A stretch of 64,000 nt of DNA from the NCBI GenBank assembly GCA_964036195.1, contig OZ038453.1, positions 6,525,469-6,589,468 of the forward strand. Reading direction: 5' to 3'. A program made the translations under genes and the position numbers. Positions 10,401 through 19,839 of the stretch are shown here, in pieces; position 1 is the stretch's first letter, and each line of letters starts with the position of its first letter. Source of the stretch: Sphaerolaimus hirsutus (taxonomy: Eukaryota > Nematoda > Chromadorea > Monhysterida > Sphaerolaimidae). The notes beneath the pieces were generated by a model. The model worked only from the letters and a program-made list of their open reading frames with translations, ran no database searches and had not been told where the DNA came from.

Positions 10401-12948
10401 CCGATTTATGAGTTTACGAAAATCTAACGGTAAACTAGCGTGTGCACGCGCATTATTTAACTATTGAACCCCTGCCCAGTAGTTTGCCATTATGACATGT
10501 CAACCATTTTGGTAAATTGTTTTGACAAAACAATACAAAACACAGAACAGAGTTGCGTACATTATTTCATACTCTCTTGTGAAACAGTTTACCAAAATTA
10601 TCGACATGTCATAATGGTAAACTAGTCTGCAGTCAATAGTTCAATAGTAGCCCTTTGATCTGCTTCATCAAAAAATCGATCATGGGTTCTTGTTGCAAGT
10701 TAGTGAATAGGGCACTGTCCGTCAATCCAACAGGTGCCACTTCCAGACCAGGGTTGGTTTTATAAAAATTCATTTTAGTAAAATTGTATAAAAATTGTAT
10801 AAAAATTTTATTTTATTTTTATTTTATTCTTGTTTCATTTTATTTTATTTTATTTTATTCCCAAAAGTCATTAATAAAATAAAATGACACCATTTTACAA
10901 AAAATTTACAAAAATTGTACAAAAATTTTACAAAAAATCTAAATCATGCATGCAAGGCCAGACAAATGTTATAATTAGACCTGTACATGAAAAACCTGTG
11001 GCAAATTTTTCCATTATCTTTCAAAAGTTGCATGCAGTAGGTATTGTTAGCTAGCTGCAAGTGTAAAGTTACAATTATTGTCAGTAGGACTACTGGAGTG
11101 TGCTGGGCACATTTGTAAAATGTCATGCAAAGTGTCAATTGTCATGCAAAATATCAAGTGTCATGACAAATTTCAAGCAAAGTGGCAATTGTTATGACAA
11201 ATGTCATGCAAAGTGTAAATTGTGTATCCGTATCTTGTGTTTTTGTATCCATGGTGTCTCTTGTATCCAAATTTTATGTTTTTGTTTCCAAATGTTCACA
11301 TAAGATTTGGATTCAACAACAACATAATTTGGATACAAAACATAAGATTTAAAAATAACCCATAAGATTTGGATACAATTTGCTTGACAATTGACAATTT
11401 AGTTTATATTTGTCATGCCAATTGACAGTTTACTTTACATTTGTCATAACAATTGACACTTTCCATGACATATTACGTGACATTTGACACTTTACAAACT
11501 TTGGAACTGTTCCCAGATTTATGAATAAACAGGTAGAGACTCAAGCAATGATATAAAATTTTACAAAAAAATATGAGATTTTATACAATTTTACAAAAAT
11601 ACGAATTTTTATACAATTTTACAAAAAATTTACAAAAATTTGAATTTTTAAAAAAAATTTTTTTTATTCTAAAATTTTCCATTTTTTTATATTTTATTTT
11701 ATTCTTAAATTTTCCATTTTATTTTTATTTTATTTTTATTTTTTTCTGAGATTTTGCCAACCCTGTTCCAGACCATAAAAACTGCCCTGTAATATGTCTA
11801 ATGCCATGCGAAGTGTCAAACTCATGGAAAATGCTCTGGAAAATGGCAAACTGCTCAATTTAGCCAAACTGAGGTAAATTACACTGAAAATAAGGTTAAA
11901 ATTTGATCCAAACCTTAAAACTATCCAAATACAGCATTTAAAGGTTCAAATTCAATAGTTTTCCAAAAAAATTGAAAATTGCCCAAAAAGATTAAAAAAT
12001 TTGAAAATTTGAAAATTAAATTCGAAATTCGAAAATTTGAAAATTCATTTCAGCAAAAAACACTTAAAAATTAAAATACTTTTTTTCTGGGGGGTTTGCC
12101 ATCAGTTAAAGCCGGAATTAGAGCTCAGTGTCGATTCGACGTTAAATGACGACGTGAAATGACGTCGTGAAATTAATTACACGAGTGTGGATCATGCTAC
12201 GGGTCTACAATTTTCTAAGGATAATGTATGAATCAATATCAATCGTGTCCAATACTGAGTGTTATCAGCCACAACTAGAGCAAATTGAAAAATTCAATTT
12301 TTATCATTCCACATCATCATTTTACATCAGGGAACAACTTGACATTTCACGTCAGACTATTGCTTGCAATTTCACGTTGTCATTTCACATCGAATCGACG
12401 CTGAGCTCTAATTCCGGCTTAATGGGAACATTGTACGACATTGGGGAACATTTCCAAGACAAGCGGTGATCTTTTCTCAGAAAATTTTGTTAAATCGGAG
12501 TTGTTTGTGATGGCTTACCAATGTTTTGCTCATCTTTTCCAAAATTTTCCACTCTCAACATTATGTGTTCCGCTGTTACAAACAGTGTGGACCCTGCAAA
12601 CAAACAAATGGGTTTTTCAAGGAAATGTGGTATTTGATTTTCAAAAATTCAATTCATATGCAAAGGGGGAAAGGGGAACCCTTTGAAAAAATATAATATT
12701 TTAGACTTCAATCTTTCCACGTCAATCTTGCAAATGAGTTTGACACCAAAGTTGACAGTTGACACGAGTTGTCAACTCACTGACACTGAACAGGCACACA
12801 CAAATTGTAACAAGCGAACAGACACACCGGTGTAAGTTCTGAGACGAATGAATTTGGAATGTGGCACTTGGTCGCGATGCAGCCAGAAGCGCACCGGGGA
12901 GTAGACCAGCCGGCCGGCCAACAGGTCATATGCCTGCGGCAAACTCTG
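7443..12948 (-). CDS. Hint (Hedgehog/intein autoprocessing) domain protein, 3' part
   Basis: Three minus-strand exons join in phase: 12948-12868 (27 codons), 8704-8614 (30 codons plus 1 nt) and 7564-7443 (ending TAA). The first reads LVYSPVRFWLHRD, like the Hog segment before the splice residues. The second gives GVYAPMTEHGTVVVQ and the third GIVASCAVTEKD. Together these match the C-terminal block of Hedgehog-type Hint domains: the Thr-x-x-His pair (TEHGT) and the late ASC cysteine are present. Such domains cleave themselves and, in Hedgehog, attach cholesterol to the N-terminal fragment. A short tail follows, FDWLPSFSGC, and the stop lies inside a repeat end. Exons are GC-rich and the introns (4.2 kb and 1.05 kb) are packed with transposons. 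The first exon has a tandem AG-AG acceptor (12945 or 12948). Upstream exons, including the catalytic first cysteine and any secreted N-terminal domain, are not found here. Confidence 0.78.
8159..8516. repeat. GGCAGTCCCAAGCC-type inverted-repeat element
   Basis: The left end, AGTCCCAAGCCCAAGCCTGT, is matched inverted by the right end near 8500-8516. Both halves repeat AAAGTCAAATGTAAAG words. It lies in an intron of the Hint gene. Similar elements are at 34887, 37320 and 38189. Confidence 0.7.
8745..8872. repeat. G-tract MITE remnant (GAATTATTC words)
   Basis: The stretch repeats GGGGAATTATTC with a run of 13 G. It resembles the TACCGTATT MITE family but the ends are degraded. Confidence 0.45.
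9017..9640. repeat. Foldback element with about 75-bp arms
   Basis: Left arm ACCCCCGGACACCATAGTTG is repeated inverted at 9563-9640 with few mismatches. A smaller MITE sits inside at 9198-9308. No coding capacity. It lies in an intron of the Hint gene. Confidence 0.75.
9198..9308. repeat. TACCGTATT-type MITE
   Basis: It begins TACCGTATATCCTTGAATAA and ends with the inverted copy ATTCGAGGATATACGGTA. Internal repeats are GGGGGAGTTATTC. It is a compact 111-bp member of the family also seen at 19417, 35773, 41091 and 47004. Confidence 0.8.
10254..10446. repeat. Palindromic MITE
   Basis: Arms around GGTAAACTCATAAATCGGCT and its inverted copy near 10395-10440 flank a short centre. A diverged copy lies at about 45280-45385. 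Confidence 0.65.
10475..10632. repeat. Palindromic MITE
   Basis: Left arm AGTTTGCCATTATGACATGT is mirrored by ACATGTCATAATGGTAAACT near 10605-10625. No target duplication is obvious. Confidence 0.65.
10749..11765. mobile_element. hAT-like element (TAAAATAAAA word), composite
   Basis: Ends CAGGGTTGG and CCAACCCTG are flanked by perfect duplications TTCCAGAC (10741-10748, 11766-11773). Both subterminal zones repeat TTTTATTTTATT and TTTTACAAAAATT. The interior carries a TGTCAATTGTCATG-word element, also present in the copies at 21767 and 49627. Confidence 0.93.
12109..12422. repeat. TIR element with AAGCCGGAATTAGAGCTCAG ends
   Basis: The end is repeated inverted at 12380-12422 with two mismatches. 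TTA occurs at both borders, which would suit a PIF/Harbinger 3-bp duplication, but the left end has an extra A. GACGTGAAATGACG words lie inside. Confidence 0.7.
12423..12867. other. Intronic DNA, nothing recognised
   Basis: This separates the TIR element from the first visible Hint exon. A small GTTGACACGAGTTGTCAAC palindrome occurs at about 12757-12775. Confidence 0.4.
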
Positions 12949-13007
12949 CTGCATTTATGAATGCGCTCCATTGGGAAGCCAGCGTTGGAATATGCACCCT
13001 AAAGCCA

Positions 13008-14412
13008 GATTTACAGCATAACGATCAATAGGAGGTGATGCGACAAATTCAACATCGCCGCAAATTCAATTATACGAAAACCGTAAGAGCTACGGTTTTC
13101 AAAATTGACATGTGGAAAGAACGCACTCATGTCTATATTGTGTTCAAATTTTTTTGAAAAATCTGCTGTGGTTGTCGAGATATTGGGCATTCAACCAATT
13201 TTGCAGCAATTATGTGGCAATTTGTCGGTGGACATAGGTACTTGACGGCCGACAAATGTTGCCGCAAAATTGGTTGAATGCTCAATATCTCGACTAGTGA
13301 TGTTAAAGGCACCGGGAAAAATGGCACCGCACCGCACCGGCACCTTTGCCAACGCATGCAAAGGGCACCTGGCACCCTGGGGCACCGGCCAGAAAATGGC
13401 ACCGCACCGCACCGGCACCGGTGCCTTTTGGAAAAAATGGCACCGGCACCGAAGGGCACCGGCGGGTTGCCGGTGCTAGCACCGAAAGGCACCGCACCGG
13501 GCTGGAAATTTCTGAAGTAAATATCGGGCAGTTTCTCAGTGGTCTCACTTTTGGAAGTGCATATTTCCATGAATTTTCAACCGATTTTGATGGTTGAGCA
13601 CTTAAAATGATCAGAATGATGTGGCAATCACTTTTATGAAGCAATTACAATGATTACAAATGAAAGATAAAATATTTAATTCACTGCAATGTCCATTGCC
13701 ACTTTTGTCTACTGATCGGAGTCGTTGCTGTACAGAGAATGGAACTATCTCTGTCGTAAACTGACAGCAAATTTTGAACAAACAAGTAAGATAAATATAA
13801 AATATAAAAATGATTCAAAATTCAACAAAATTTTAGATTCGCTCATCAGATCACGTATCGGGTATAATGGATTTCACAGTAGGTATATTTATTTATTTGA
13901 TGGGAGGTTTACAAAATAGGCAAAAACGGTTGGGTAAATATATCGCTGTTTTTTTGAAATATGAATAAGCACATACTATGGACAAAATTGCACAGCACAT
14001 GAAGCCTTGGCCGGTGCCTTTCCCGGTGCCTTTTACTTTGGCCCTGGTGCTAGCACCTTTGGCACCGGCAAAAAAATGGCACCGCACCGCACCGGCACCG
14101 GTGCTATTCTGAAAAAAATGGCACCGGCACCGGCATGGCACCCCTGAAGATTGCAATGGCACCGCACCAGCACCGGTGCTGGTGCCCTTCGGTGCCCAGC
14201 ACCGGGGCACCGGTGCCCCGGTGCCTTTCCATCACTAATCTCGACAACCACAGCAGATTTTTCAAAAAAATTTTGAACACAATATAGACACGAGTGCGTT
14301 CTTTCCACATATCAATTTTGGAAACCGTAGCTATTACGGTTTTTGTATAATTGAATTTGCGGCAATGTTGAATTTGTCGAATCACCTCCTATTGATCGTT
14401 ATGCTGTAAATC
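13008..14412. repeat. Foldback element split by a hAT-like insertion
   Basis: Arms of about 175 bp (13008-13185 and 14238-14412) start GATTTACAGCATAACGATCA and are close inverted copies. Between them sit a short internal palindrome (13186-13294) and the hAT-like element at 13295-14237, which clearly inserted later. Confidence 0.85.
13295..14237. mobile_element. hAT-like element (GGCACC/GGTGCC word)
   Basis: Ends TAGTGATGTTAAAGGCACC and GGTGCCTTTCCATCACTA are flanked by perfect ATCTCGAC duplications (13287-13294, 14238-14245). About 200 bp at each end consist almost only of GGCACC and GCACCG words. The middle is ordinary AT-rich DNA. Confidence 0.94.
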
Positions 14413-14427
14413 CATTTTAAGGCCCAT

Positions 14428-15341
14428 TTCACACTGCACTTGTGTGACGACAATAGATCTTACTTGTCACAGACCATTTTGTGATGACAAATCTTTTTTT
14501 TAACCAGATTTTCATGAGTGTGACAACTGGTCGGCCTCGTTTTTAGCGACAAGTAGCGACCCTTTTTAACCATGCTCTTTGTGACGACTAATGATGGCAA
14601 AACCTCTGGAAAAAAGTATTTTAATTTTTAAGTGCTTTTCTAAAATGACTTTTTGAATTTTAAAATTTTTCTCCTAAATAGTTTTCGAATTTTGAATTTA
14701 GTTTATAAATTTGTGAATCTTTTTTGTTAGTTTTCAAAAAATTTTGTGCTGTTTTCGAATTTTTTAGAATAGTTTTCGAATTTTTAAAACAACAACAACA
14801 GGGCTTTAAAGCTCTAAATCCAGCATTTGGCTAATTTTCATGTGAAAATAACTTTTTAAACGTTTTTTTCTGTTTCCTAGCATTTAAAAATTCTAAAATT
14901 CTTTTCAAAATTTTCAAATTTGTTAATTTTGAAATATTTTGAAAAATAAATCAATTTTTATGTATTTTTTCACTGTGTGCTCACAAATTCAAAAAGTCCA
15001 AAAAAAATCTAAAATTTGAAAAAGTTTTCAAATTTTCAAATATTTTTTTGCCATTGTTAGTGACGACTAGATCAAATATTTTACTTGTCATCACACTCGC
15101 GCAATGTGATGACCACTTTTTTTTATTGTCGGTGCACCAGTCGGGCACTGACAGTGGAAAATTTTTTTATAAACATGTATAACTGTTGAGCAACACACAC
15201 GATTCATCTGAAATTAGACATGCATATACTCCTACGTGGTATGTATACTTTACCACATACACTCATGAAAATGGAACTTTTCACTCAACTTATGGAACTT
15301 TTTCAAGTGTTGTCGGAGTCATCACAAAAGTGCAGTGTGAA
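14428..15341. repeat. TTCACACTGCAC foldback element
   Basis: The left end TTCACACTGCACTTGTGTGA is mirrored near 15320-15341. GTGACGAC words occur inside. It was split by the element at 14589. A diverged partial copy lies at about 61150-61370. Confidence 0.75.
14589..15059. mobile_element. hAT-like element (GAAAATTTGAAA word)
   Basis: Ends TAATGATGGCAAAA and TTTTTTGCCATTGTTA are flanked by perfect GTGACGAC duplications (14581-14588, 15060-15067). Low-complexity TTTTCGAATTTT words fill both ends. Confidence 0.92.
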
Positions 15342-15523
15342 CGCTGTCGAAGCATCTGACGAAACACTTAAATTGGATTGAAATTTTTTGCACGTTTCTC
15401 ATTTGAGGTAATGTCCTTAATGTTTTGCTCTGTTAGATTTGAAAATGCACTGACATCTCTGTAACACAAACACTCTTAATGGGATATGGATCATTTGAAA
15501 GAGAATATGATATTGGTTGGATC

Positions 15524-15689
15524 CATAGGCGGCGTAAGTGCTTGTGCGCTTGTGAATGTCACAAGCGGAACTTTTGGTGTCACAAGCAGAAATACCTATG
15601 TTTACCTAGTAAAAAGTGCACAAGGTCAAATTTTGGCCAATGTGATTGTGAATGTCACAAGCACAAATTGGGACCTTGCGCCGCCTATG
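15524..15689. mobile_element. Short TIR element, CATAGGCGGCG ends
   Basis: Perfect inverted ends CATAGGCGGCG are flanked by GTTGGATC on both sides (15516-15523, 15690-15697). The 8-bp duplication suits hAT; reading it as 10 bp (GGTTGGATCC) would suit a Mutator-like element. The inside repeats CTTGTGAATGTCACAAGC words. Confidence 0.85.
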
Positions 15690-15743
15690 GTTGGATCCCA
15701 ATATTATAAAAATGGAAGTGATTTGATCTATCTATCTAGCTAA

Positions 15744-15747
<4 letters not shown>

Positions 15748-15777
<30 letters not shown>
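15748..15777. repeat. (TA)n microsatellite
   Basis: A run of alternating TA of about 28 bp. A second (TA)n run lies at about 46972-46997, also beside a TACCGTATT MITE. Confidence 0.9.
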
Positions 15778-15779
<2 letters not shown>

Positions 15780-15802
15780 ATACGTATAGATATAGAAATA
15801 TA

Positions 15803-16390
15803 TACCGTATTACCTCGAAATACCCCCAGGGGGTTTATTATTTCGCCAGCAAAATTTGAGGGGGGATAATTCGAGTGGGGGGGAGTTATTCAAGGGGGGG
15901 GGTCTATTATTTCGCCAGAAATTTTCGGAAATTCCCCATTCTAGATGTAGAAAAATCAAACAATTACATATATGTATATGTGTTTATAGGCATATATAAC
16001 TGTATACCGTATTTCCTCGAAATACCCCCCGGGGGGTGATTGTTTCATAGTGGTCCCGAGAGGGGGGGGGTCAAACGAGGGGGGGGGGGGGGTATTTCGA
16101 GGGGGGGGGTTATTATTTCACAAGAAAATTTTTGAAAACCAAGTACGAAATTGTCGTCTGAAACGTACGCAGACGTCGAAAAATGCAACAAAAACCGCCA
16201 TTTATAAGGTTCTGTAGACTAATATCAGTATGTAGATGGTATGTACACTGTTCTAACGTGATTCCGACATTGTTTTAACGTGTGTTCTGCACTACGCAGA
16301 ACACAAACTGCCATATTTGTGATGTACGTTCTCTTTACACTCAATTTGGGGGGGGGGGGGTATTTCGAGGGGGGGGGGGGGTGATTTTTT
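15803..16390. repeat. Two TACCGTATT-type G-tract MITEs running into a gap
   Basis: Starts at 15803 (TACCGTATTACCTCGAAATA) and 16015 (TACCGTATTTCCTCGAAATA). Long G runs recur. A core around 16160-16280 matches 62270-62400 and, inverted, 47100-47200. The right ends are missing or in the gap. Confidence 0.7.
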
Positions 16391-16590
16391 NNNNNNNNNN
16401 NNNNNNNNNNNNNNNNNNNNNNNNNNNNNNNNNNNNNNNNNNNNNNNNNNNNNNNNNNNNNNNNNNNNNNNNNNNNNNNNNNNNNNNNNNNNNNNNNNNN
16501 NNNNNNNNNNNNNNNNNNNNNNNNNNNNNNNNNNNNNNNNNNNNNNNNNNNNNNNNNNNNNNNNNNNNNNNNNNNNNNNNNNNNNNNNNN
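16391..16590. other. Assembly gap (200 N)
   Basis: Exactly 200 undetermined bases follow a poly-G/poly-T tract. The open frames running through it are artefacts of the N run. Confidence 0.99.
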
Positions 16591-16926
16591 TGTGCCACTC
16601 TTGGCGATGTGCAATATGCCTGAGAAAGGCAGGATGGCAATTTTGGCACTTGGCAACACATTTCTATTGCACTTGTACAAAATGGTCATTTTGTACCTGC
16701 CCTGGCACTTGGCTCTTGCATCAATGCAAAAAGTGTCATGGCTCAATAGTTCTTCATGCCATTGTGCTGTGGTGCCATATTTGCTTGGTACGCTGGGCAT
16801 CTGAAAGACACCATGGCACTTCTGGGTTGACATTTTGTGCCAAAACATTTGTACCTTTCCATTCAGGAAACATGAAGTATCAACATCAGGTGTAACTAAA
16901 AACACTGTGGAAACAAGAAATTTCAC
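16591..16926 (-). CDS. Possible coding fragment cut by the gap
   Basis: The minus strand is open for about 110 codons before reaching the N run. The reading has mixed composition with several Cys and Trp (FWHKMSTQKCHGV; CQGRYKMTILYKCN), but GTGCCA-like words recur in the DNA, so it may be a degenerate repeat. No splice site or start could be supported. Family unknown. Confidence 0.25.
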
Positions 16927-17039
16927 GGATAGACAATGTATGAGTCACAATATTCAATGATTCAACAATATTTTATGTCACAAATGGTGAAATTTTGGAA
17001 ATTCTTACATAAATATTTACATAAAAATTTTAAATTCAG

Positions 17040-17621
17040 AAAATTGAGACAACAACAACAGAAACAATGAAAACAACACAGACAACACAAACATCAACAA
17101 CAACAGCAGAACCAATGGAAACAATACATAAAGCACAAACACCACCACCAACAGCAAAGACAAAGCCAAAAAGTGACATGATCACAAATGTGGCAAATGC
17201 GTATGCACTGTTGCAGGAAACACAAACAACACAGACAACAGAGACAACAAAGAAAGCACAGACAACAGAGACAACAGAGAAAGCACAGACAACAGAGACA
17301 ACAGAGCAAGCACAGACAACAGAGACAACAGAGAAAGCACAGACAACAGAGACAACAGAGAAAGCACAGACAACAGAGACAACAGAGAAAGCACAGACAA
17401 CAGAGACAGCAGCACCACCAGCAGCACCACCAGCAGCACCACCAGTAGGACCACCAGCAGCACCACCAGCAGGACCACCAGTAGGACCACCAGCAGCACC
17501 ACCAGCAGCAAAGACAAAGCCAAAAAGTGACTGGGAGTTATTTGCAGATGTGGATGCAGAGTTGGAGTGTGACACATCCAAGTGGCCTGGCTATTTTGAT
17601 CGAGTGTTTGATGAGGCATGA
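17040..17621 (+). CDS. Terminal exon with ETTEKAQT octapeptide repeats
   Basis: After the acceptor AAATTCAG at 17032-17039 a frame runs 193 codons to TGA. It starts with Thr-rich sequence and has a KTKPKSD motif. Then come about seven 24-bp units coding ETTEKAQT, then an Ala/Pro/Gly block (PPAAPPVGPPAAPPAG). It ends in an acidic aromatic tail, SDWELFADVDAELECDTSKW. The tail and the KTKPKSD motif recur in the exon at 19656, so the frame is under selection or recently duplicated. The repeats resemble mucin-like or adhesive linker regions. Upstream exons are not identified. An ATG at 17067 could be a start if the exon is first. Confidence 0.62.
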   Translation, partial: KIETTTTETMKTTQTTQTSTTTAEPMETIHKAQTPPPTAKTKPKSDMITNVANAYALLQETQTTQTTETTKKAQTTETTEKAQTTETTEQAQTTETTEKAQTTETTEKAQTTETTEKAQTTETAAPPAAPPAAPPVGPPAAPPAGPPVGPPAAPPAAKTKPKSDWELFADVDAELECDTSKWPGYFDRVFDEA

Positions 17622-17721
17622 TAATTGATGAACACTGTGAAATTTTTCATCAATTTAGGACTTTACTTGTAGTGTTGTATGAACATATGGTAACCTTTTT
17701 CACTGCACAGTGGTAGAAATT

Positions 17722-19226
17722 TAGGGTGTCAAATTTCCATTTCCGTTTTCCGTTTCCGCCTTTCCGCAGGAAAATTTTTTACCTTTCCGTTTTCCGTTTT
17801 CCGGCAGCTGAAATTTTTTTACCTTTCCGTTTTCCGTTTTCCGGCAGCTGAAAATTTTTTACCTTTCCGTTTTCCGTTTTCCTGGCAGCTGAAAATTTTT
17901 TACCTTTCCGTTTCCGTTTTTCCGGCCCATTTTTCCATTTTCCGGCTGAAAAATTTTTTACCTTTCCATTTCCATTTTTCCAGGCCATTTTTCCATTTTC
18001 TGGCTCGATTTTCAGTTTTCTGGCATTTTTCCATTATTTTTCCAATCTGTATTGATCTTTTTCCACTATGGTGTTTTTTTCTACAAGGTTCTTGTGTCAT
18101 TCATAATTTTTATCTGTATCCAAATCTGTATCGGACATGCTCACAAAGACGTGAAGAGAGAGACATGCTCACAAAACTCAGAGTCAAGATGTTTGCTGGT
18201 GATGGCTCAATTCTGCTTGGAAATCCCAACTACCTGGCCAGTCTGCGCAACATCACCACACAAACTGATTTGGCTGATTTGTCAACCTGCAACATCAAGT
18301 TACGACCACCCTCTATCAATTTGGGAAGACTGCTGATTTTGCAAATGTTGCTGAATGGTCAAGCCCTCATGCAACACATCAAGGAAAGTACAGCAGAAGT
18401 CCAAGTTGATGGATGTTGGATAAAAGACCTGGTGTCAATGCAAGATGTGAAATTTGTTCATTTGATTGAGGAAACTCTTTTGTGTATAAGCTTTTCTGTT
18501 TTCCCATGCAAACATTGTTCAATTGTTTTTTGTAACTTCAGATACATGAAACTTGTAAACTCTGTTGTATCTCTTACTTTTTTATGATTATCTGAGATCA
18601 TATAATCTGGTTACCCCCTGAGGAGTTGAGTAGTAGTGTAGATGGGGTTATTTCCAAACCCACGATTGTTATGTTTCAAGTGCACACCACCTGTGACCTT
18701 TTGTGATGCATGTTCAGTTCAGCACTGTGCAATAAACTTGCTCTCCCAACTGTGTCTTGGGGTTGTGGGCCCCCGTGTCGACCCACATCTACTCCAACTT
18801 TATTGTTGTTGTAGTGTATTTTTGCTACATTTTGATGATTTTTTGTTGGTTCAGTTAAGCTTGAACTACAAGTGAAGTTACTGGCATGATCCATAGTTGC
18901 AGAATGTACAGCTACCACAATCACAGGCAAACCTGCATGCAAATTTGTCCATTTCCGTGCAAATTTCCCTTTATTTTTTCCATTTCCGTGAAAATTTTGC
19001 TTTCCTTTTTCCGTTTTCCAGCATTTCATTTTTCCGTTTTCCGTTTTCCAGCTGATAATTTTTTTTTACCTTTCCGTTTTCCGTTTTCTGCTGAGTGAAA
19101 TTTTTTTACCTTTCCGTTTTCCGTTTTCCAACAGGAATTTTTTTTTACCTTTCCGTTTTCCGTAAAGTGAAATTTTTTTACCTTTCCGTTTTCCATTTTC
19201 CGTAAAAAAAATTTTTTGACACCCTA
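17722..19226. mobile_element. hAT-like element (TTTCCG word)
   Basis: Ends TAGGGTGTCAAATTTCC and TTTTTTGACACCCTA. Flanks are GGTAGAAAT left and GGTAGAATC right, an imperfect duplication. Both ends consist of TTTCCGTTTTCCG words separated by AAATTTTTTACC. The 1-kb middle contains ORF-like sequence (18165-18587). It separates the two paralogous exons. Confidence 0.82.
18165..18587 (+). CDS. ORF inside the TTTCCG element, unknown
   Basis: A 140-codon frame with unbiased composition in its first two thirds (NPNYLASLRNITTQTDLAD; DGCWIKDLVSMQDVKFV), becoming hydrophobic at the end, perhaps intron read-through. It could be captured host sequence or a transposase fragment; no hAT catalytic or dimerisation motif was recognised. 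Confidence 0.3.
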   Translation: MLTKLRVKMFAGDGSILLGNPNYLASLRNITTQTDLADLSTCNIKLRPPSINLGRLLILQMLLNGQALMQHIKESTAEVQVDGCWIKDLVSMQDVKFVHLIEETLLCISFSVFPCKHCSIVFCNFRYMKLVNSVVSLTFL

Positions 19227-19416
19227 GGTAGAATCAGAGTGCCATGTAATTTTCACATCACTAAATATTTTGTTTATGGGGCAGCATAATGTTGACATCA
19301 CATCACTAATATGTTTTGTTTATGTGACAGCATAATGTTTCAGTTGTGGTTAACACTACACTTTTATATACTGTACCTACTAAACTTGATTGAGCACAAG
19401 CTATGCTTAATGCAAA

Positions 19417-19583
19417 TACCATAAATCCTTGAATAAGTCCCCCCCCTCGAATAACTCCCCCCTGTAAGCTGACTGGGGAAAAAATAACTCCCCCCTCAAA
19501 AAACCCCCCTCGAATAAGTCCCCCCTCAAAAAATTCTGAGGGAAAAATAACTCCCCCAGGGATTTATTCGAGGATTTACGGTA
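19417..19583. repeat. TACCGTATT-type MITE (C-tract orientation)
   Basis: Begins TACCATAAATCCTTGAATAA and ends ATTCGAGGATTTACGGTA. The inside repeats AATAACTCCCCCCTC. Confidence 0.8.
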
Positions 19584-19655
19584 AATATGATTTCAGTCGG
19601 TTGTATGTGATTACACTTTGGATATAAATATATGGTTGGGACTACATCCACTCAG

Positions 19656-19832
19656 CAAATCCCATGTTCATCAGAGACAACAGAGAAAGCACACACAACA
19701 CAGACAGCACCACCAGCAGCAAAGACAAAGCCAAAAACTGACTGGGAGAAATTTGCAGATGTGGATGCAGAGTTGGAGTGTGACACATCAAAGTGGTCTG
19801 GCTATTTTGATCGAGTGTTTAATGATGCGTGA
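19656..19832 (+). CDS. Short paralogue of the ETTEKAQT exon
   Basis: From an acceptor-like CATCCACTCAG the frame runs 58 codons to TGA. It has only one octapeptide unit (SETTEKAHT) and a very short Ala/Pro block. It then has the same tail as the exon at 17040 with few changes (TDWEKFADVDAELECDTSKW). This is a second, repeat-poor terminal exon or a separate small gene. The strong conservation of the tail against divergent flanks argues that it is coded protein. Confidence 0.58.
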   Translation, partial: QIPCSSETTEKAHTTQTAPPAAKTKPKTDWEKFADVDAELECDTSKWSGYFDRVFNDA

Positions 19833-19839
19833 TTGTTCC

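Larger units (their letters stand above)
9641..10748. other. Intronic AT-rich DNA with two palindromes
   Basis: No exon is recognised. About 9915-10085 is a GAAAATTTGAAA-type tract whose left end (TAACGATGTCAAAA) resembles the element at 14589. Palindromes at about 10254-10446 and 10475-10632 are annotated separately. Confidence 0.5.

Noticed and set aside
13295..14237. GGCACC-rich frames as Gly/Ala/Pro-rich proteins
   Set aside because: All six frames are open because the word lacks stops; the block is the terminal part of a mobile element.
16225..16926. Long open frames across the gap region
   Set aside because: Most of the length is the N run; only the 16591-16926 part could be real.
17094..17619. 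Cys/Val/Leu-rich frames on the minus strand opposite the ETTEKAQT exon
   Set aside because: They are shadows of a 24-bp in-frame repeat; the plus frame has an acceptor, a conserved tail and a paralogue.
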